Part shown: positions 1-8,913 of the stretch, one piece after another
Numbering within the stretch: position 1 is the stretch's first letter
How the letters are laid out: every line of letters begins with the position of its first letter
Assembly: GCA_943788935.1 (NCBI GenBank)
Contig: CALSSE010000017.1
Span: 544,001 to 608,000 of the forward strand
Length of the DNA: 64,000 bases
Direction of reading: 5' to 3'
DNA from: an uncultured bacterium
Lineage (GTDB): Bacteria > Myxococcota_A > Bradymonadia > UBA7976 > VGTA01
Notes under the pieces: generated by a model
Told to the model about the DNA's origin: nothing
Seen by the model: the letters and a program-made list of their open reading frames with translations, nothing else
The model's database searches: none
Made by a program: the position numbers and the translations under genes

Positions 1-43
1 GACTTACTTTTACCAACATTTATTTCAATCCTCTACAAATATC

Positions 44-70
44 AGAGATCATGAGCATTAGCTGATCTCT
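44..70. repeat. Inverted repeat upstream of the first gene
   Basis: Arms AGAGATCA (44-51) and TGATCTCT (63-70) are perfect complements around an 11-base loop. No T-run follows on the plus strand, so an operator or mRNA hairpin is as likely as a terminator. It lies 26 bases before the start codon at 97, which is preceded by the ribosome site AAAGGGG. Confidence 0.35.
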
Positions 71-96
71 CGTTCATTAGTGAAAGGGGATACACC

Positions 97-1629
97 ATGA
101 GGAGATTCATCGCCTTGAGCACATCGACGCCTCGGACCATATCCATCATGATTTTAACCTTGATAGTACAGGCTATCTTAGGTTTGACTACTTGGAACCA
201 ATCGGTAGCAGCGCCAAAAGTAGCGCCAAAAGTAGCGCCAAAAACAAACCCTAAGGAGGAGTCGGAGAGCGATACCACAATCCGTACAAAGCCTGCCTCC
301 TCTGATCCATGGTTAGAGAGTTTTTGGAAGGTCGCTAAACAAGTTAAGGATAAGCGAGCGCGAAGGGCAATTGAACAAGTTTTAGAGGATCCACAGAAGT
401 ATCGATTTCAACTCCTCATCACTGAATATGAGAAGCAAAAAGATGGCACCGAGGTGCTCACTCCTCATCGATTCAGAGTCGATGAAGAATACTTTTATCC
501 CGCCAGCACCATTAAAACTTATGGCTCTATCGCCGCTTTAAGGCATTTTACTCTCTTGCGGGAGAGGCACCCATGGTTGACCACCAATGATCCGATGTCC
601 CCTAACCGGCGGAGCTGTAAGAAGACTGATAAGAGCAATGAGGTGAGCGGTCTAGCGAGTTTGGAGCATGAGATCAAGAAGACTCAGCTCATCTCTAGTA
701 ATCGAGCCTTTAATACGGTCTTTGGAGTAACGGGCTTTCAAAGACTTCACCAATATATTCTCCCTGATTTCCCCTCGGTGAGAGTCTATCATCGGCTCAG
801 TTCTCGAGAGACGCATCAAGAGTCATTGCGCACCCCAGCTCTCCATCTCTGTAATTGGACAAAGAGTGGGATCAACACCAAGTCTTCTTATAAGCGACCT
901 CGTCAAGTCGTCAGTGGAGACTTGAAGGTAGTCATCTCAACGCTTGATCCTAAAGCACCTACTGGGTTTGGTGATCGACCTCAGACCCTCAAAGTAGGCA
1001 AGGCTTACAAGGATATGAAGACCAAGAAGCTCGTTAAGCGTCCCATGGACTTCACCTTTAAGAATCGCTCGAGCTTTATCGATTTTCAGCGACTCAATAT
1101 GGCGATGTATATGCCCAATCGAAAGACAGAGCTCGGCCCCGCTGTTGAGCTGTTGAGCGTTAACAGTTCACGCTCACCGGAGGTGACTCCGCTTATCCGT
1201 AAAGTATGGCTTAATGAGCTCAGACACTCGATGGCGATCTATCCTCGTGACTCTGAAAACCCTAAGTACTCAGGTCGCTCCCTCTCGGAGACTCGGTTTA
1301 AGCCGCTGATTCGTGGCGTTAGGTGGGCGAACAAGAAGAGGCTTAAAGATCAAGACCTCTATTACCTCAATAAAGCGGGCAAGGCGCTCGGTTTTCATAT
1401 GGATAACGCCTTTATCGCTTATGGACCTAAAGCGGGTGAGATTAAAGATTCAGGCTTCCCTGAGAAGTCGCCTAAGCGAGGTGTATTTGTTACTGTTGGG
1501 CTCTATGTAAACGCTGATCAGGTACTCAATGATGACAAGTATGAGTATAAGAAGATCAGCGTCCCTGTGCTCAACGCGGTGGGCTACGCTGTCGGTCGAT
1601 ATCTTATTAAGGATTGGCCGAGCCAATAA
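97..1629 (+). CDS. Secreted serine hydrolase of the beta-lactamase/PBP fold
   Basis: The 510-residue protein has an N-terminal hydrophobic signal or anchor (about 15-35), a short APKV repeat (39-49) and then a catalytic domain. The motif YPASTIK gives a class A-like SxxK (S137-K140), SSN at 200-202 fits the SxN loop, and KAG at 426-428 sits where KTG is expected. Proteins with this set act on penicillin-like or peptidoglycan substrates in the periplasm, but the family is broad and the substrate cannot be told. The KAG in place of KTG and the large middle section are atypical for a true beta-lactamase, so I call it a serine hydrolase rather than a resistance gene. The start has a good ribosome site, AAAGGGG. 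Confidence 0.7.
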   Translation: MRRFIALSTSTPRTISIMILTLIVQAILGLTTWNQSVAAPKVAPKVAPKTNPKEESESDTTIRTKPASSDPWLESFWKVAKQVKDKRARRAIEQVLEDPQKYRFQLLITEYEKQKDGTEVLTPHRFRVDEEYFYPASTIKTYGSIAALRHFTLLRERHPWLTTNDPMSPNRRSCKKTDKSNEVSGLASLEHEIKKTQLISSNRAFNTVFGVTGFQRLHQYILPDFPSVRVYHRLSSRETHQESLRTPALHLCNWTKSGINTKSSYKRPRQVVSGDLKVVISTLDPKAPTGFGDRPQTLKVGKAYKDMKTKKLVKRPMDFTFKNRSSFIDFQRLNMAMYMPNRKTELGPAVELLSVNSSRSPEVTPLIRKVWLNELRHSMAIYPRDSENPKYSGRSLSETRFKPLIRGVRWANKKRLKDQDLYYLNKAGKALGFHMDNAFIAYGPKAGEIKDSGFPEKSPKRGVFVTVGLYVNADQVLNDDKYEYKKISVPVLNAVGYAVGRYLIKDWPSQ

Positions 1630-1694
1630 GCGGATTTTTACATTGAGTTCACCCTAGAGATATGCTCGATATACTCGGTGAAGAAGAGGGAGAG

Positions 1695-2288
1695 ATGAAG
1701 CGAAAAACTCCTTATTGGCCTTCACTCCATGGCCCCAAAGTCGGTCAACTTGACCAAGAGCTGAGCGCTGAGTTACCTACCGCTGAGAACTGCTTGAGAT
1801 ATATCTCGGCCTATCCTGAAAACCTTCGAGAGCGGATTCGGGGGATGATCCGAGATGAGCGTCTTGGAGCGTATCTCCTCGAACGCTACCCCGTACCCCA
1901 TGAGCATAATTCCAATAAGCTCCTCCGCGCTTACACCAACCAGATCAAGACGAGCTACTTAAAGTCTAGTGAGCGCCTCAGCAAGGTGTGTTTCGATGAC
2001 AAACTTCATCTCGTTCACCACGCCTTGGGTACTCAGACTTTTGTTTCACTCGCTCATGGTGGTCGACTGAAGGCGAGAAGAGAGCTGAGGGTATCGAGCC
2101 TCTTTAAGCGATGCCCTGAACCCCTCTTGAGGATGATCGTCGTCCATGAGCTCGCGCACCTTAAGGAGAAGGAGCATAATCAGGCTTTTTACCGATTATG
2201 CATTCATATGGAGGAGCGCTATCATCAACTTGAGTTTGAGGCGCGACTCTATCTCATCTATTGCGAACTCTATGGGTCGCTCTATTAA
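1695..2288 (+). CDS. YgjP-like (DUF45) zinc metallohydrolase
   Basis: The C-terminal part carries VVHELAHLKEKEHNQAF, the HExxH plus downstream His pattern of the YgjP/WLM DUF45 family, which is related to zincin peptidases. The start at 1695 is preferred over an in-frame ATG at 1662 because GAGGGAGAG lies directly before it, giving a 197-residue protein. There is no signal peptide, so a cytosolic protein is expected. It lies 65 bases after the serine hydrolase and may be cotranscribed. The substrate is unknown for most of the family. Its end overlaps by 4 bases the end of the convergent lipoprotein gene. Confidence 0.75.
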   Translation: MKRKTPYWPSLHGPKVGQLDQELSAELPTAENCLRYISAYPENLRERIRGMIRDERLGAYLLERYPVPHEHNSNKLLRAYTNQIKTSYLKSSERLSKVCFDDKLHLVHHALGTQTFVSLAHGGRLKARRELRVSSLFKRCPEPLLRMIVVHELAHLKEKEHNQAFYRLCIHMEERYHQLEFEARLYLIYCELYGSLY

Positions 2289-3124
2289 GGGTCGCGCTCC
2301 TCTTGATGGCATTGCATTGTACAGCGCTGGACCTCCTCCGGGTCACTCACTAATAAACAGCGCTCGGAGCAGACCGCGCATCGCGACCTACACCCTGCAG
2401 GATCATTTCCCTCTGAAGTACAACGACGTTCACACTCAAGTAACTCTCCCATCGGCGGTGAGGGGTGCATGGAGCTCATCGACATCATCCCCTCGGTAGA
2501 GTCCTCACATAAAACCCTACAGCGTTGCGGATCTCCACCGGCTTCAATACATTCTCGTTCATCATTACAGCCTCGGCTTTCTCCACGTCTAGGTCTCTTA
2601 CAGCGCCCTTCATGGCAGAGTAGATGATCTGGACATTCGTCATTGGATTGGCAAGCGAGGAGGCAGATCGAAGCGTGAGGTCGAGTATAGTCCTCACCAC
2701 AGGAGCTGACCTCAGAGACAGGCTCTGCATCAGCGCACTCTATCGATTCAGGTGCTGGGTAACCCATTGTGGTCATACATCTCGGTCCTTCACTCCCTTC
2801 GGGCGCGCAAGGGATCACGCAGCTACCACAGGCGCATTGTTCACCCTCATCACAATCACTATCCGCTGAACAGGAGAGGAGCCAGTTGGTGTTACTGTCG
2901 ATCAGCGGAGTGATGGCGCTCCCTCCGTTTTCATCGGGATCGAGAGCGCTCGTTGTGGAGTCAGTACTCGCCTCTTCACATCCAGAGAAGAGCCCCCCCA
3001 GTAACAGGCAACTAGCGATGAGTGAGAAGGCTTGGAGTCTGATGTTCCATGCTATTCTCGGCAGGGGATGAAGTGGGATCTCGGTAACTCTCTCGGTAAC
3101 TCTCTCGGTAACTCTCTGACTCAT
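2285..3124 (-). CDS. Cysteine-rich lipoprotein
   Basis: A 279-residue protein with a hydrophobic stretch ending in a lipobox, LFSGC, followed by an acidic linker and then many Cys in short spaced pairs (for example CDEGEQCACGSC). This is typical of the extracellular Cys-rich lipoproteins abundant in Myxococcota; disulfide-rich modules are expected outside the cytoplasm. The N-terminus holds a 12-bp repeat coding ERVT three times, so the true start may be inside or just after it. It begins 9 bases after the end of the regulator gene on the same strand, so the two are probably one operon. No specific function is recognised. Confidence 0.7.
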   Translation of the reverse strand: MSQRVTERVTERVTEIPLHPLPRIAWNIRLQAFSLIASCLLLGGLFSGCEEASTDSTTSALDPDENGGSAITPLIDSNTNWLLSCSADSDCDEGEQCACGSCVIPCAPEGSEGPRCMTTMGYPAPESIECADAEPVSEVSSCGEDYTRPHASICLLACQSNDECPDHLLCHEGRCKRPRRGESRGCNDERECIEAGGDPQRCRVLCEDSTEGMMSMSSMHPSPPMGELLECERRCTSEGNDPAGCRSRCAVCSERCLLVSDPEEVQRCTMQCHQEERDP

Positions 3125-3133
3125 GACTCTCTC

Positions 3134-4147
3134 TCAATCTACATCTTCTATATTTTGGCCAAGATAAAAGGTGACCTTAAAAATATTATCGTGAGGTTCG
3201 CCTGCGTCGCGAGCGCTCTGATTCGTCTCCACGACTCTCGCCCAGAGGATGTTGAGCTCATCTCGATAGCGCTTGAGTAAAGCGCGCACTTCAGCCTCCT
3301 GAGGGTGGCCAGGATACAGATCAAAAGACATCGTGGTGCCTCCGATCTCATCGCTCAATGCGGATTGAGCGCCGTAGCGATTTAACTTGTTGGAGATTGC
3401 CTTCGCCATCGCTTGGAAGTGATCATAGACTGAGGCCGCCCACCCTATTGGCTCGCCGACGGGTAGATAGCAGCTGTTAGCACGATAAAGCGAGGGTGCT
3501 GCCTCGTCATCCTCCGCGCTCTCTTCCTTATATTGCTCTAGGCGTCCCTCGCTTATGAGCTTAGTGATCGCGGTCTTTACCGCGTCAGGTTCAGCGCGAA
3601 GTTGTTGGGCAATAATATCTGCTTCTAGCCCTGGGTGACGATAGATGTGTACCCACACAATCGAAGAGAGCGAATCACTTTTAGCGCGGGAGGCGAGACG
3701 CTGGAGATCGCTCTCGGGGGTCAGGCGATAGAGGGTGAGTCCTGCTTGTTTAAGGCTGTAGATTAGGCCGGAATTAATCAGGTCATGGAGGACCGCTTTG
3801 ATGGCGCTCATGTCATCCCATCGGAAGCGGTGGAGAACCTCTTCTCGACTTCTCCCTTCTTCGGTATCAATATAATCAAGCACCGCTTCCCAAAGGGTCC
3901 TATCACGATCAGAGAGGCTCTCGCTGATGGCTTGTACTCGGCGTTGATAGGTGCGGAGCGCCATTCCGAACATATCGGCAGCGACTTTACGGCTGACCCC
4001 CTGTTTCTCGATGGAATCGGAGAGATGCAGAAATACCTCATCAGCGATATGAGCGAGTGGTGCTCTGATCCCAGCGGCGGTGCTCAACTGAGCGATGAGC
4101 ACTGTCGTCTGGAGCATAATCTGATCTATTAATAATCTAGAGTCCAT
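3134..4147 (-). CDS. Winged-helix/HTH regulator-like protein
   Basis: The 337-residue protein has no signal peptide. Residues about 50-75 (SRKVAADMFGMALRTYQRRVQ) look like a helix-turn-helix, and two further stretches in the middle (SREEVLHRFRWDDMSAIKAVLHD and EADIIAQQLRAEPDAVKTAI) resemble winged-helix segments. The C-terminal ~100 residues are mixed alpha/beta without a motif I recognise. A ribosome site GAGGTGAT precedes the ATG. It is the first gene of a probable two-gene operon with the Cys-rich lipoprotein. DNA binding is inferred from the HTH-like segments only. Confidence 0.6.
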   Translation of the reverse strand: MDSRLLIDQIMLQTTVLIAQLSTAAGIRAPLAHIADEVFLHLSDSIEKQGVSRKVAADMFGMALRTYQRRVQAISESLSDRDRTLWEAVLDYIDTEEGRSREEVLHRFRWDDMSAIKAVLHDLINSGLIYSLKQAGLTLYRLTPESDLQRLASRAKSDSLSSIVWVHIYRHPGLEADIIAQQLRAEPDAVKTAITKLISEGRLEQYKEESAEDDEAAPSLYRANSCYLPVGEPIGWAASVYDHFQAMAKAISNKLNRYGAQSALSDEIGGTTMSFDLYPGHPQEAEVRALLKRYRDELNILWARVVETNQSARDAGEPHDNIFKVTFYLGQNIEDVD

Positions 4148-4316
4148 ATCGTGATCACCTCTACTTCCCGGTCAGAGTGACTCACTATAACCAAAAATAA
4201 TATTCGAGACGACTCTAATCCTACTCTTTGTAAAAGAACTAGAGAGAGTAGAAGAGATCTTATTCTCTTTGAGCAAATGGGCAAAATCGATCTTGGTTTT
4301 GATCTTAGAGTTAAGT

Positions 4317-5244
4317 TTAGCGTCTAGGGTGATGTCGTGGTCGCTCTCCTTGACGAATACGCTCTCGTGTCTCTTCGGCATGGGTATCTCTCATGGCAGT
4401 GATCTCCTCTTCAGAGAGTTCACCATCACCATCGAGGTCAAAAGATTCCAATCTCTCAGCTTCTCTTTGTACTTGATGAAACTCTCGAGCAGCTTCTCGT
4501 TCAGCCTCGCTGAGTTCACCATCGCCATCGAGGTCAAAAGACTCGAGTCTCTCAACTCTGCGGAGCTCACGCCTCGCCATACGCTCAGCGTCTATTGACT
4601 CTTGGGCGAGGGCGCGCTCCTCTTCACTTAAGAGACCATCATCATCGGCGTCAAAAGCCTCGATGATCCTCTCTCGGTGTGCCTCACATCCGATGACTAG
4701 GTCATTGGCCAACATTGATTGTTCTTGGTCATTAAGAGATCCATCTCTGTCTAGGTCATAGGCGTTGAGGACTCTCTGATGTCGACGCTCGGGTCGTTCA
4801 CCCTCGCTCGGGTCGTTCACCTCGCTCGGGTCGTTCACCTCGCTCGGGTCGTTCACCTCGCTCGGGTCGTTCACCTCGCTCGGGTCGTTCACCTCGCTCG
4901 GGTCGTTCACCTCGCTCGGGTCGTTCACCTCGCTCGGGTCGTCTTCTGCTTTGTGCTGTCTCTCGTCCTCGTCGAGTGAGGTTTTCGATTGTACAAAAGC
5001 CTCCTCTTGTCTCTGCCTCATCGCCCTCAATAAGATTGAGCTCAGAGAGCTCATCGCTACCGATCTCCAAGCCGCTAGCTTCGAGTAAAGCCACTTCAGT
5101 GGTGACGGGCTCAGCGCCTTCATTACAGGCGATCAATGTTGACATGGCAGCTGCGCACACAGTGATTCGACATAAGCGCCTGAGCGATTCGTCATTGATC
5201 GTGGAGGTCTTTGGGGTTGGTCGTGGTGAAAGTAGGGACATCAT
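4317..5244 (-). pseudogene. EF-hand lipoprotein split by a frameshift in an 18-bp repeat
   Basis: Two overlapping frames make one gene. The upstream frame (5244-4798) starts after AGGAG and has a lipoprotein signal ending LIAC, then an ERPERG repeat. The downstream frame (to 4317) encodes four EF-hand calcium loops: DLDRDGSLNDQE, DADDDGLLSEEE, DLDGDGELSEAE and DLDGDGELSEEE. The 18-bp unit is present about eight times from about 4,793 to 4,940. One copy, at about 4,800, has an extra G (minus strand CGAGGG for CGAGG), which creates a TGA in the lipoprotein frame. Without that base the reading would pass from ERPERG straight into ERPERRHQ and the EF-hands. The product would be a surface calcium-binding lipoprotein. 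It may be a switchable gene, a broken one, or a sequencing error. Confidence 0.75.
4793..4940. repeat. 18-bp coding minisatellite, about eight copies
   Basis: The unit, on the plus strand CCTCGCTCGGGTCGTTCA, is repeated head to tail with very little divergence apart from the one-base insertion near 4,800. It codes ERPERG in one frame and NDPSEV in the other. Confidence 0.9.
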
Positions 5245-5432
5245 GTCTCATCTCCTTTGGTGAATGGGTTGATGAATACACGATACGGTGATCAGCTAAA
5301 GAAGACGAGATGTCCAAACTGTCACCCCTCCCCCATGTCATCTCTGTCCTGACCTCTATTGAGACTCTCTGTCCTGACCTCTCTGAGATGAAGAGTGTAC
5401 GTAGGAGAGATGACCAGAGCCTTAAATCAAAA

Positions 5433-5458
5433 AAGCCTGACGTAAATAGCCAGGCTTT
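5433..5458 (-). terminator. Rho-independent terminator of the small ORF
   Basis: On the minus strand the stem AAAGCCTG / CAGGCTTT with an 11-base loop runs into a run of T (plus-strand A-run 429-434). A second hairpin, CCTCA / TGAGG at 5463-5480, lies between it and the stop codon of the small ORF. Confidence 0.75.
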
Positions 5459-5506
5459 ATATCCTCAACTCGTGCTGAGGTGAGTTAAAAACTATCTATG
5501 TTACGC

Positions 5507-5584
5507 TTAGGTGCGAACACCTTTACTAGCGACATAGACGTAAGGGAAAACGAAGAGGGCGAGAACTGAGATTGTGGTAATCAT
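5507..5584 (-). CDS. 25-residue hydrophobic membrane peptide
   Basis: The frame starts MITTISVLALFVFPY and ends with a basic tail (K21, R24). It is essentially one membrane span with a charged C-terminus. An AAAAGGA ribosome site lies 9 bases upstream, a sigma70-type promoter at 5624-5652 and a terminator at 5433-5458, so it looks like a complete single-gene transcription unit in an otherwise gene-free gap. Such peptides include small subunits of membrane complexes and type I toxin peptides; nothing in the sequence decides between them. No homologue is recognised. Confidence 0.55.
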   Translation of the reverse strand: MITTISVLALFVFPYVYVASKGVRT

Positions 5585-5623
5585 ATCTAAAATCCTTTTA
5601 AGATGTGAATGTGTATGGCGGGG

Positions 5624-5652
5624 CATATAGTTACCTAAATAAGACCTGTCAA
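5624..5652 (-). promoter_or_regulatory. Sigma70-like promoter for the small membrane peptide
   Basis: On the minus strand TTGACA (5652-5647) is followed after exactly 17 bases by TATATG (5629-5624). This gives a start site about 30 bases before the ribosome site of the 25-codon ORF. The flanking 5,585-5,827 is AT-rich and has no other gene that I can support. Confidence 0.6.
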
Positions 5653-5827
5653 CTTTATTTTAGGAAATTGTTTTTTTATTTATACGGATTCTGATTTAGC
5701 TCTTACCGTCCGTAGTGAGAATGTTGTATATTGGCCAAACAGATGATCTCGTTTGGGTGTAAGATTCAATATATGCTGAATTATTATCTATCGAGCGATT
5801 AACGCTCCACCTTCTGATGGAGATTAC

Positions 5828-6358
5828 TTGAATAACCGACCTTATCCTCGCTGCCCTCATCTCTTTATTTACTCTGTCGATAGGGTCGCCAAGAGTCTCT
5901 TTGGACTTATTGTGGGACTCGGTCTCCATGTCGCCTATCTTAATCAAGCAATGGGTCATGGTGAGGCGGTACTTTGTGATAACAGAGAGTCACTGATAGA
6001 TCAGTGCGGAGGGGCTCATGAGTGTGTGACGGATGAGAGTATTGACTCTTTCATTGGTTATTGTCGCGCCGAAGCGGAAGAGATCTCATTTCAGCTCTGT
6101 GATCGAAGCAGCGACGAGATTGTGTGCATGATCGGGGAGATATGTAAAATAGGCACTATTGATCCTCAGATTGGAGTGTGTATGTCTCTCTCTCTACCTC
6201 CGATCGGAGAAGAGGCATTGATTATGGAGTCAGAGGATATGGAGTCAGAGGGGTGCCAAATGACCTCTTCAGACAGATCTCTCTCAGAGATCATCGCTCT
6301 CTTCAGTCTCCTCAGCTTTGGCTTGTTACTCAGGGTTGATGACCGAGAGAGATCATAA
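5828..6358 (+). CDS. Secreted Cys-rich protein with MYXO-CTERM-like tail
   Basis: A 176-residue protein with an N-terminal hydrophobic segment (about 24-42), a Cys-rich middle and, after a last Cys (about 144), a hydrophobic stretch IIALFSLLSFGLLL ending in basic residues. A lone Cys, a membrane helix and an Arg-rich end is the layout of the MYXO-CTERM sorting signal, in which the protein is trimmed and anchored at the surface. The start codon is TTG. Its TAA overlaps the ATG of the next gene (TAATG), so the two are translationally coupled. Confidence 0.6.
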   Translation: MNNRPYPRCPHLFIYSVDRVAKSLFGLIVGLGLHVAYLNQAMGHGEAVLCDNRESLIDQCGGAHECVTDESIDSFIGYCRAEAEEISFQLCDRSSDEIVCMIGEICKIGTIDPQIGVCMSLSLPPIGEEALIMESEDMESEGCQMTSSDRSLSEIIALFSLLSFGLLLRVDDRERS

Positions 6359-7452
6359 TGAGAAAATATCATTGGTCAGAGAGGCTCACTTTGCCTATCG
6401 GCGCTCATCATCTTCTCTCTGCGGGGACTCTCTATATGGCTCTCATCATGACTCTCCTCATGACTCTGCTGTTCACCGCCTGCGAGGAGAGAGCAACTCA
6501 GCAGACTTCGACAGAGATCGACTTTGTAGGGCGCTCTTGTGAGTCACTCTCTGAGGAGGCGATTTTTGAGCGCAGGGTGGTCCCCTTGACTCTCGAGGGA
6601 GAGACGCCAAGCTGCGCTCGTTGTCACCTCCCTGGGGTAGATCTTAGACCTTTCATCAAAGAGAATGAATGTCAGAGTCTCGCTTGTTTGAAAGAGGAGA
6701 GCTTAGTCGATTTGGAGTCGCCTGAGCAGAGTGTACTACTCTCCTGGATCACTCGAGGTCATGAAGAGCTCGGACTATCTATTGATCAAGACCCACTCGC
6801 GCAGGCTGAATATGATGCCTTTATGTCTTGGATTACCTATCAAGTGAAATGTCATGAACAGCTCTGCCTAGCGGAGATGGAGAATCCATGTGAGAAGCGC
6901 TTACCTCCACCAAACACTGATCTTGAAGTTATCGTCGATCTCTCCCAGAGCGAGGATGCTTTCGTCCCTCCTTCAGATATGTTGCTTGACGGAGGTGTTG
7001 ATGGGCTCGACCAGGGTCTCCTTGATCAAGAGCTCTTAGACGCTGATCCTCCAGAGCCAGATATGGAGATCCCTCCACCTCCTCCCGAAGATCTCTGTTC
7101 AGCAGAGGGAGTCCAGTACCGTTTTCGTTGGGAGGTGTGGCCATTGCATGGACGATGCTACTATTGCCATGCAGACCATTACAGCGCGAATTCTACCCGT
7201 GACCAGCCACCAGCGGGATGGATGAGTGATGACCGAGAGACGATCGGTGCTCAAGTGACCGCGCAACGCCTTCTCGATAGTGAGTATTTAGACTTGGTTA
7301 CGCCCAGTGAGAGCCTCATACTGCTTAAGCCTCTCTCTGAAGACTTTGGGGGGCTCCCTCATGGGGGAGGGACCAAGATGCGCGACTTAGATGATGTTCT
7401 CTATGTTCCCCTCTTAGCGTGGATTGAGCATGTCGCGTCTTGTCGACCATGA
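6358..7452 (+). CDS. Lipoprotein with two c-type heme motifs
   Basis: The 364-residue protein has a lipobox ending in C42 (LLFTAC). Two CxxCH motifs follow, CARCH at 86-90 and CYYCH at 267-271, the covalent heme c attachment signature. The region between them (about 190-245) is acidic and proline-rich, probably a linker between two small domains. This suggests an outer-membrane or periplasmic electron carrier or a haem-dependent sensor; planctomycete-type cytochrome c domains have similar surroundings. Because it is coupled to the Cys-rich surface protein, both may sit in one surface complex. No cytochrome maturation genes are in this window. Confidence 0.6.
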   Translation: MRKYHWSERLTLPIGAHHLLSAGTLYMALIMTLLMTLLFTACEERATQQTSTEIDFVGRSCESLSEEAIFERRVVPLTLEGETPSCARCHLPGVDLRPFIKENECQSLACLKEESLVDLESPEQSVLLSWITRGHEELGLSIDQDPLAQAEYDAFMSWITYQVKCHEQLCLAEMENPCEKRLPPPNTDLEVIVDLSQSEDAFVPPSDMLLDGGVDGLDQGLLDQELLDADPPEPDMEIPPPPPEDLCSAEGVQYRFRWEVWPLHGRCYYCHADHYSANSTRDQPPAGWMSDDRETIGAQVTAQRLLDSEYLDLVTPSESLILLKPLSEDFGGLPHGGGTKMRDLDDVLYVPLLAWIEHVASCRP

Positions 7453-7463
7453 ATATCGATCAT

Positions 7464-8624
7464 CTAGCGTGAGCTTTTTATGGAGCGGAGGATCACAAAC
7501 TTTTTATCGCTCGCCTCTACAGAGCAGTGACCGAAAAGTCTCTTTAAGTGGATGTGATATCCTAGATGTCGGTTAGCGACGATCCACAGCTCTCCTCCTA
7601 GTTTAAGTGACCGATAGGCATCTTGAAACATTGAGTGGGCGAGGTCAGCACTTATGGTGTGCTGTTGGTGAAACGGAGGATTGCAGATCACTAGATCAAG
7701 AGAGCCTTCTTCGACCTGCTTTAGACCATCATCAGCATAAATAGAGGACTTCGCATTAGGTATATTCTTCTCTTGATTAATCCGCGTTGACATCACGGCT
7801 TGAAATGACTCATCACAGAAGATGAGGTGCGCTTGAGGATGAGATCTGAGATAGGCTAAGCCGAGTACTCCATAGCCACAGGCGAGATCAGCGACCTTGT
7901 CACTCATTGGTAAGCGATCAAAGTGGTGAAGGAAGAACCGACTCCCGATGTCTAGACTCTCTCGACTAAATACGTTAGGCAGAGCGGTCATCGTTAAATC
8001 ATACTCAGGGATGGTGATCTCGAGATGTGAAGTGAGGCTCTGATTCACCCTTAAGTTAGGGTCACATCTCGCCTGCCACACTCTCGCTTTCCTAACTCCC
8101 GGTAGATATTTTGAGGGGCCGAAATACCTCTCGAGAAGCTGATATTGTCCTCGACTTAAGTGCTTGTCCATTCCTGCCAACATGAGCAGAGTATTTGGCT
8201 CCAACCAGTGATTGAGGCACTTGAGGAGATATTCTAACTGACTCGATGACTTAGGGATACGACCGATGACACAATTCGGAGGAGGGTGACGAGTGGTCAA
8301 CGTTGCTAAACTCTCCTCAAATTTTATATTGAACGGCATATTGTTAACTTGAGAGTTGAGCTCTAGCGCTCGACGAGACATCCAAGAGTCTCCATAGCAG
8401 AGCGGATTTAGCTCAGCTAGAGGCAAGGTCAACGCGCCAAAATTATCGTTGAGTATACAGATGGTTTCTATTGTCGGTAATAAAGGAGAGAGCGTGTTTA
8501 GGAGGTATAGGTCAGCGGTGTCCCAGGCTCTGAGCTCCCGACGATGTTTCTGAGGATATCGTGCCAGGGTATATCGCTTTTCAAAGACAACGAAGGTCTC
8601 AGCTTGAGTTTGTGTTTCGCTCAT
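7464..8624 (-). CDS. rlmG: 23S rRNA (guanine-N2) methyltransferase RlmG
   Basis: The 386-residue protein has the two-domain layout of RsmC/RlmG: a degenerate N-terminal methyltransferase domain and a catalytic C-terminal one. The SAM-binding loop ADLACGYGVLGL is followed by VICNPPFHQQH, and the segment ELWIVANRHLGYH continuing into KKFVILRS is very close to RlmG (YgjO), which methylates G1835 of 23S rRNA. RsmC is the alternative, but the NPPFHQQH and ANRHL pairing favours RlmG. It stands alone, convergent with the heme lipoprotein gene. Confidence 0.85.
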   Translation of the reverse strand: MSETQTQAETFVVFEKRYTLARYPQKHRRELRAWDTADLYLLNTLSPLLPTIETICILNDNFGALTLPLAELNPLCYGDSWMSRRALELNSQVNNMPFNIKFEESLATLTTRHPPPNCVIGRIPKSSSQLEYLLKCLNHWLEPNTLLMLAGMDKHLSRGQYQLLERYFGPSKYLPGVRKARVWQARCDPNLRVNQSLTSHLEITIPEYDLTMTALPNVFSRESLDIGSRFFLHHFDRLPMSDKVADLACGYGVLGLAYLRSHPQAHLIFCDESFQAVMSTRINQEKNIPNAKSSIYADDGLKQVEEGSLDLVICNPPFHQQHTISADLAHSMFQDAYRSLKLGGELWIVANRHLGYHIHLKRLFGHCSVEASDKKFVILRSIKSSR

Positions 8625-8913
8625 AGTTCCTGTCTCATTAATGCTAAACAGCGCTCAAGTATGGTGTACATTATAAAGGAGTTGAGCAGTAATAAAAGTG
8701 GAGCAAGAAGAGAAGAGTCGCCTAAAGCGAGCTCTCGTTGATGTGATCATTGGTTAACGGGTCTAGTGTATTAAATATCAAAGATTTTTACTCAAAAGTG
8801 AGTTGATCAATGAGTCCTCTGAAGGCATGATGTGCTCTCACAAATTATGCCCCGATCAAAAGGGGTAAGCGCTACTGATAGAGTACATGAGCGTGTCTTG
8901 TTGAGAGGTGTTT

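Noticed and set aside
97-1629. Acquired beta-lactamase resistance gene
   Set aside because: SxxK and SxN are present but KTG is replaced by KAG, the middle is unusually long and there is no mobile context; a housekeeping serine hydrolase is more likely.
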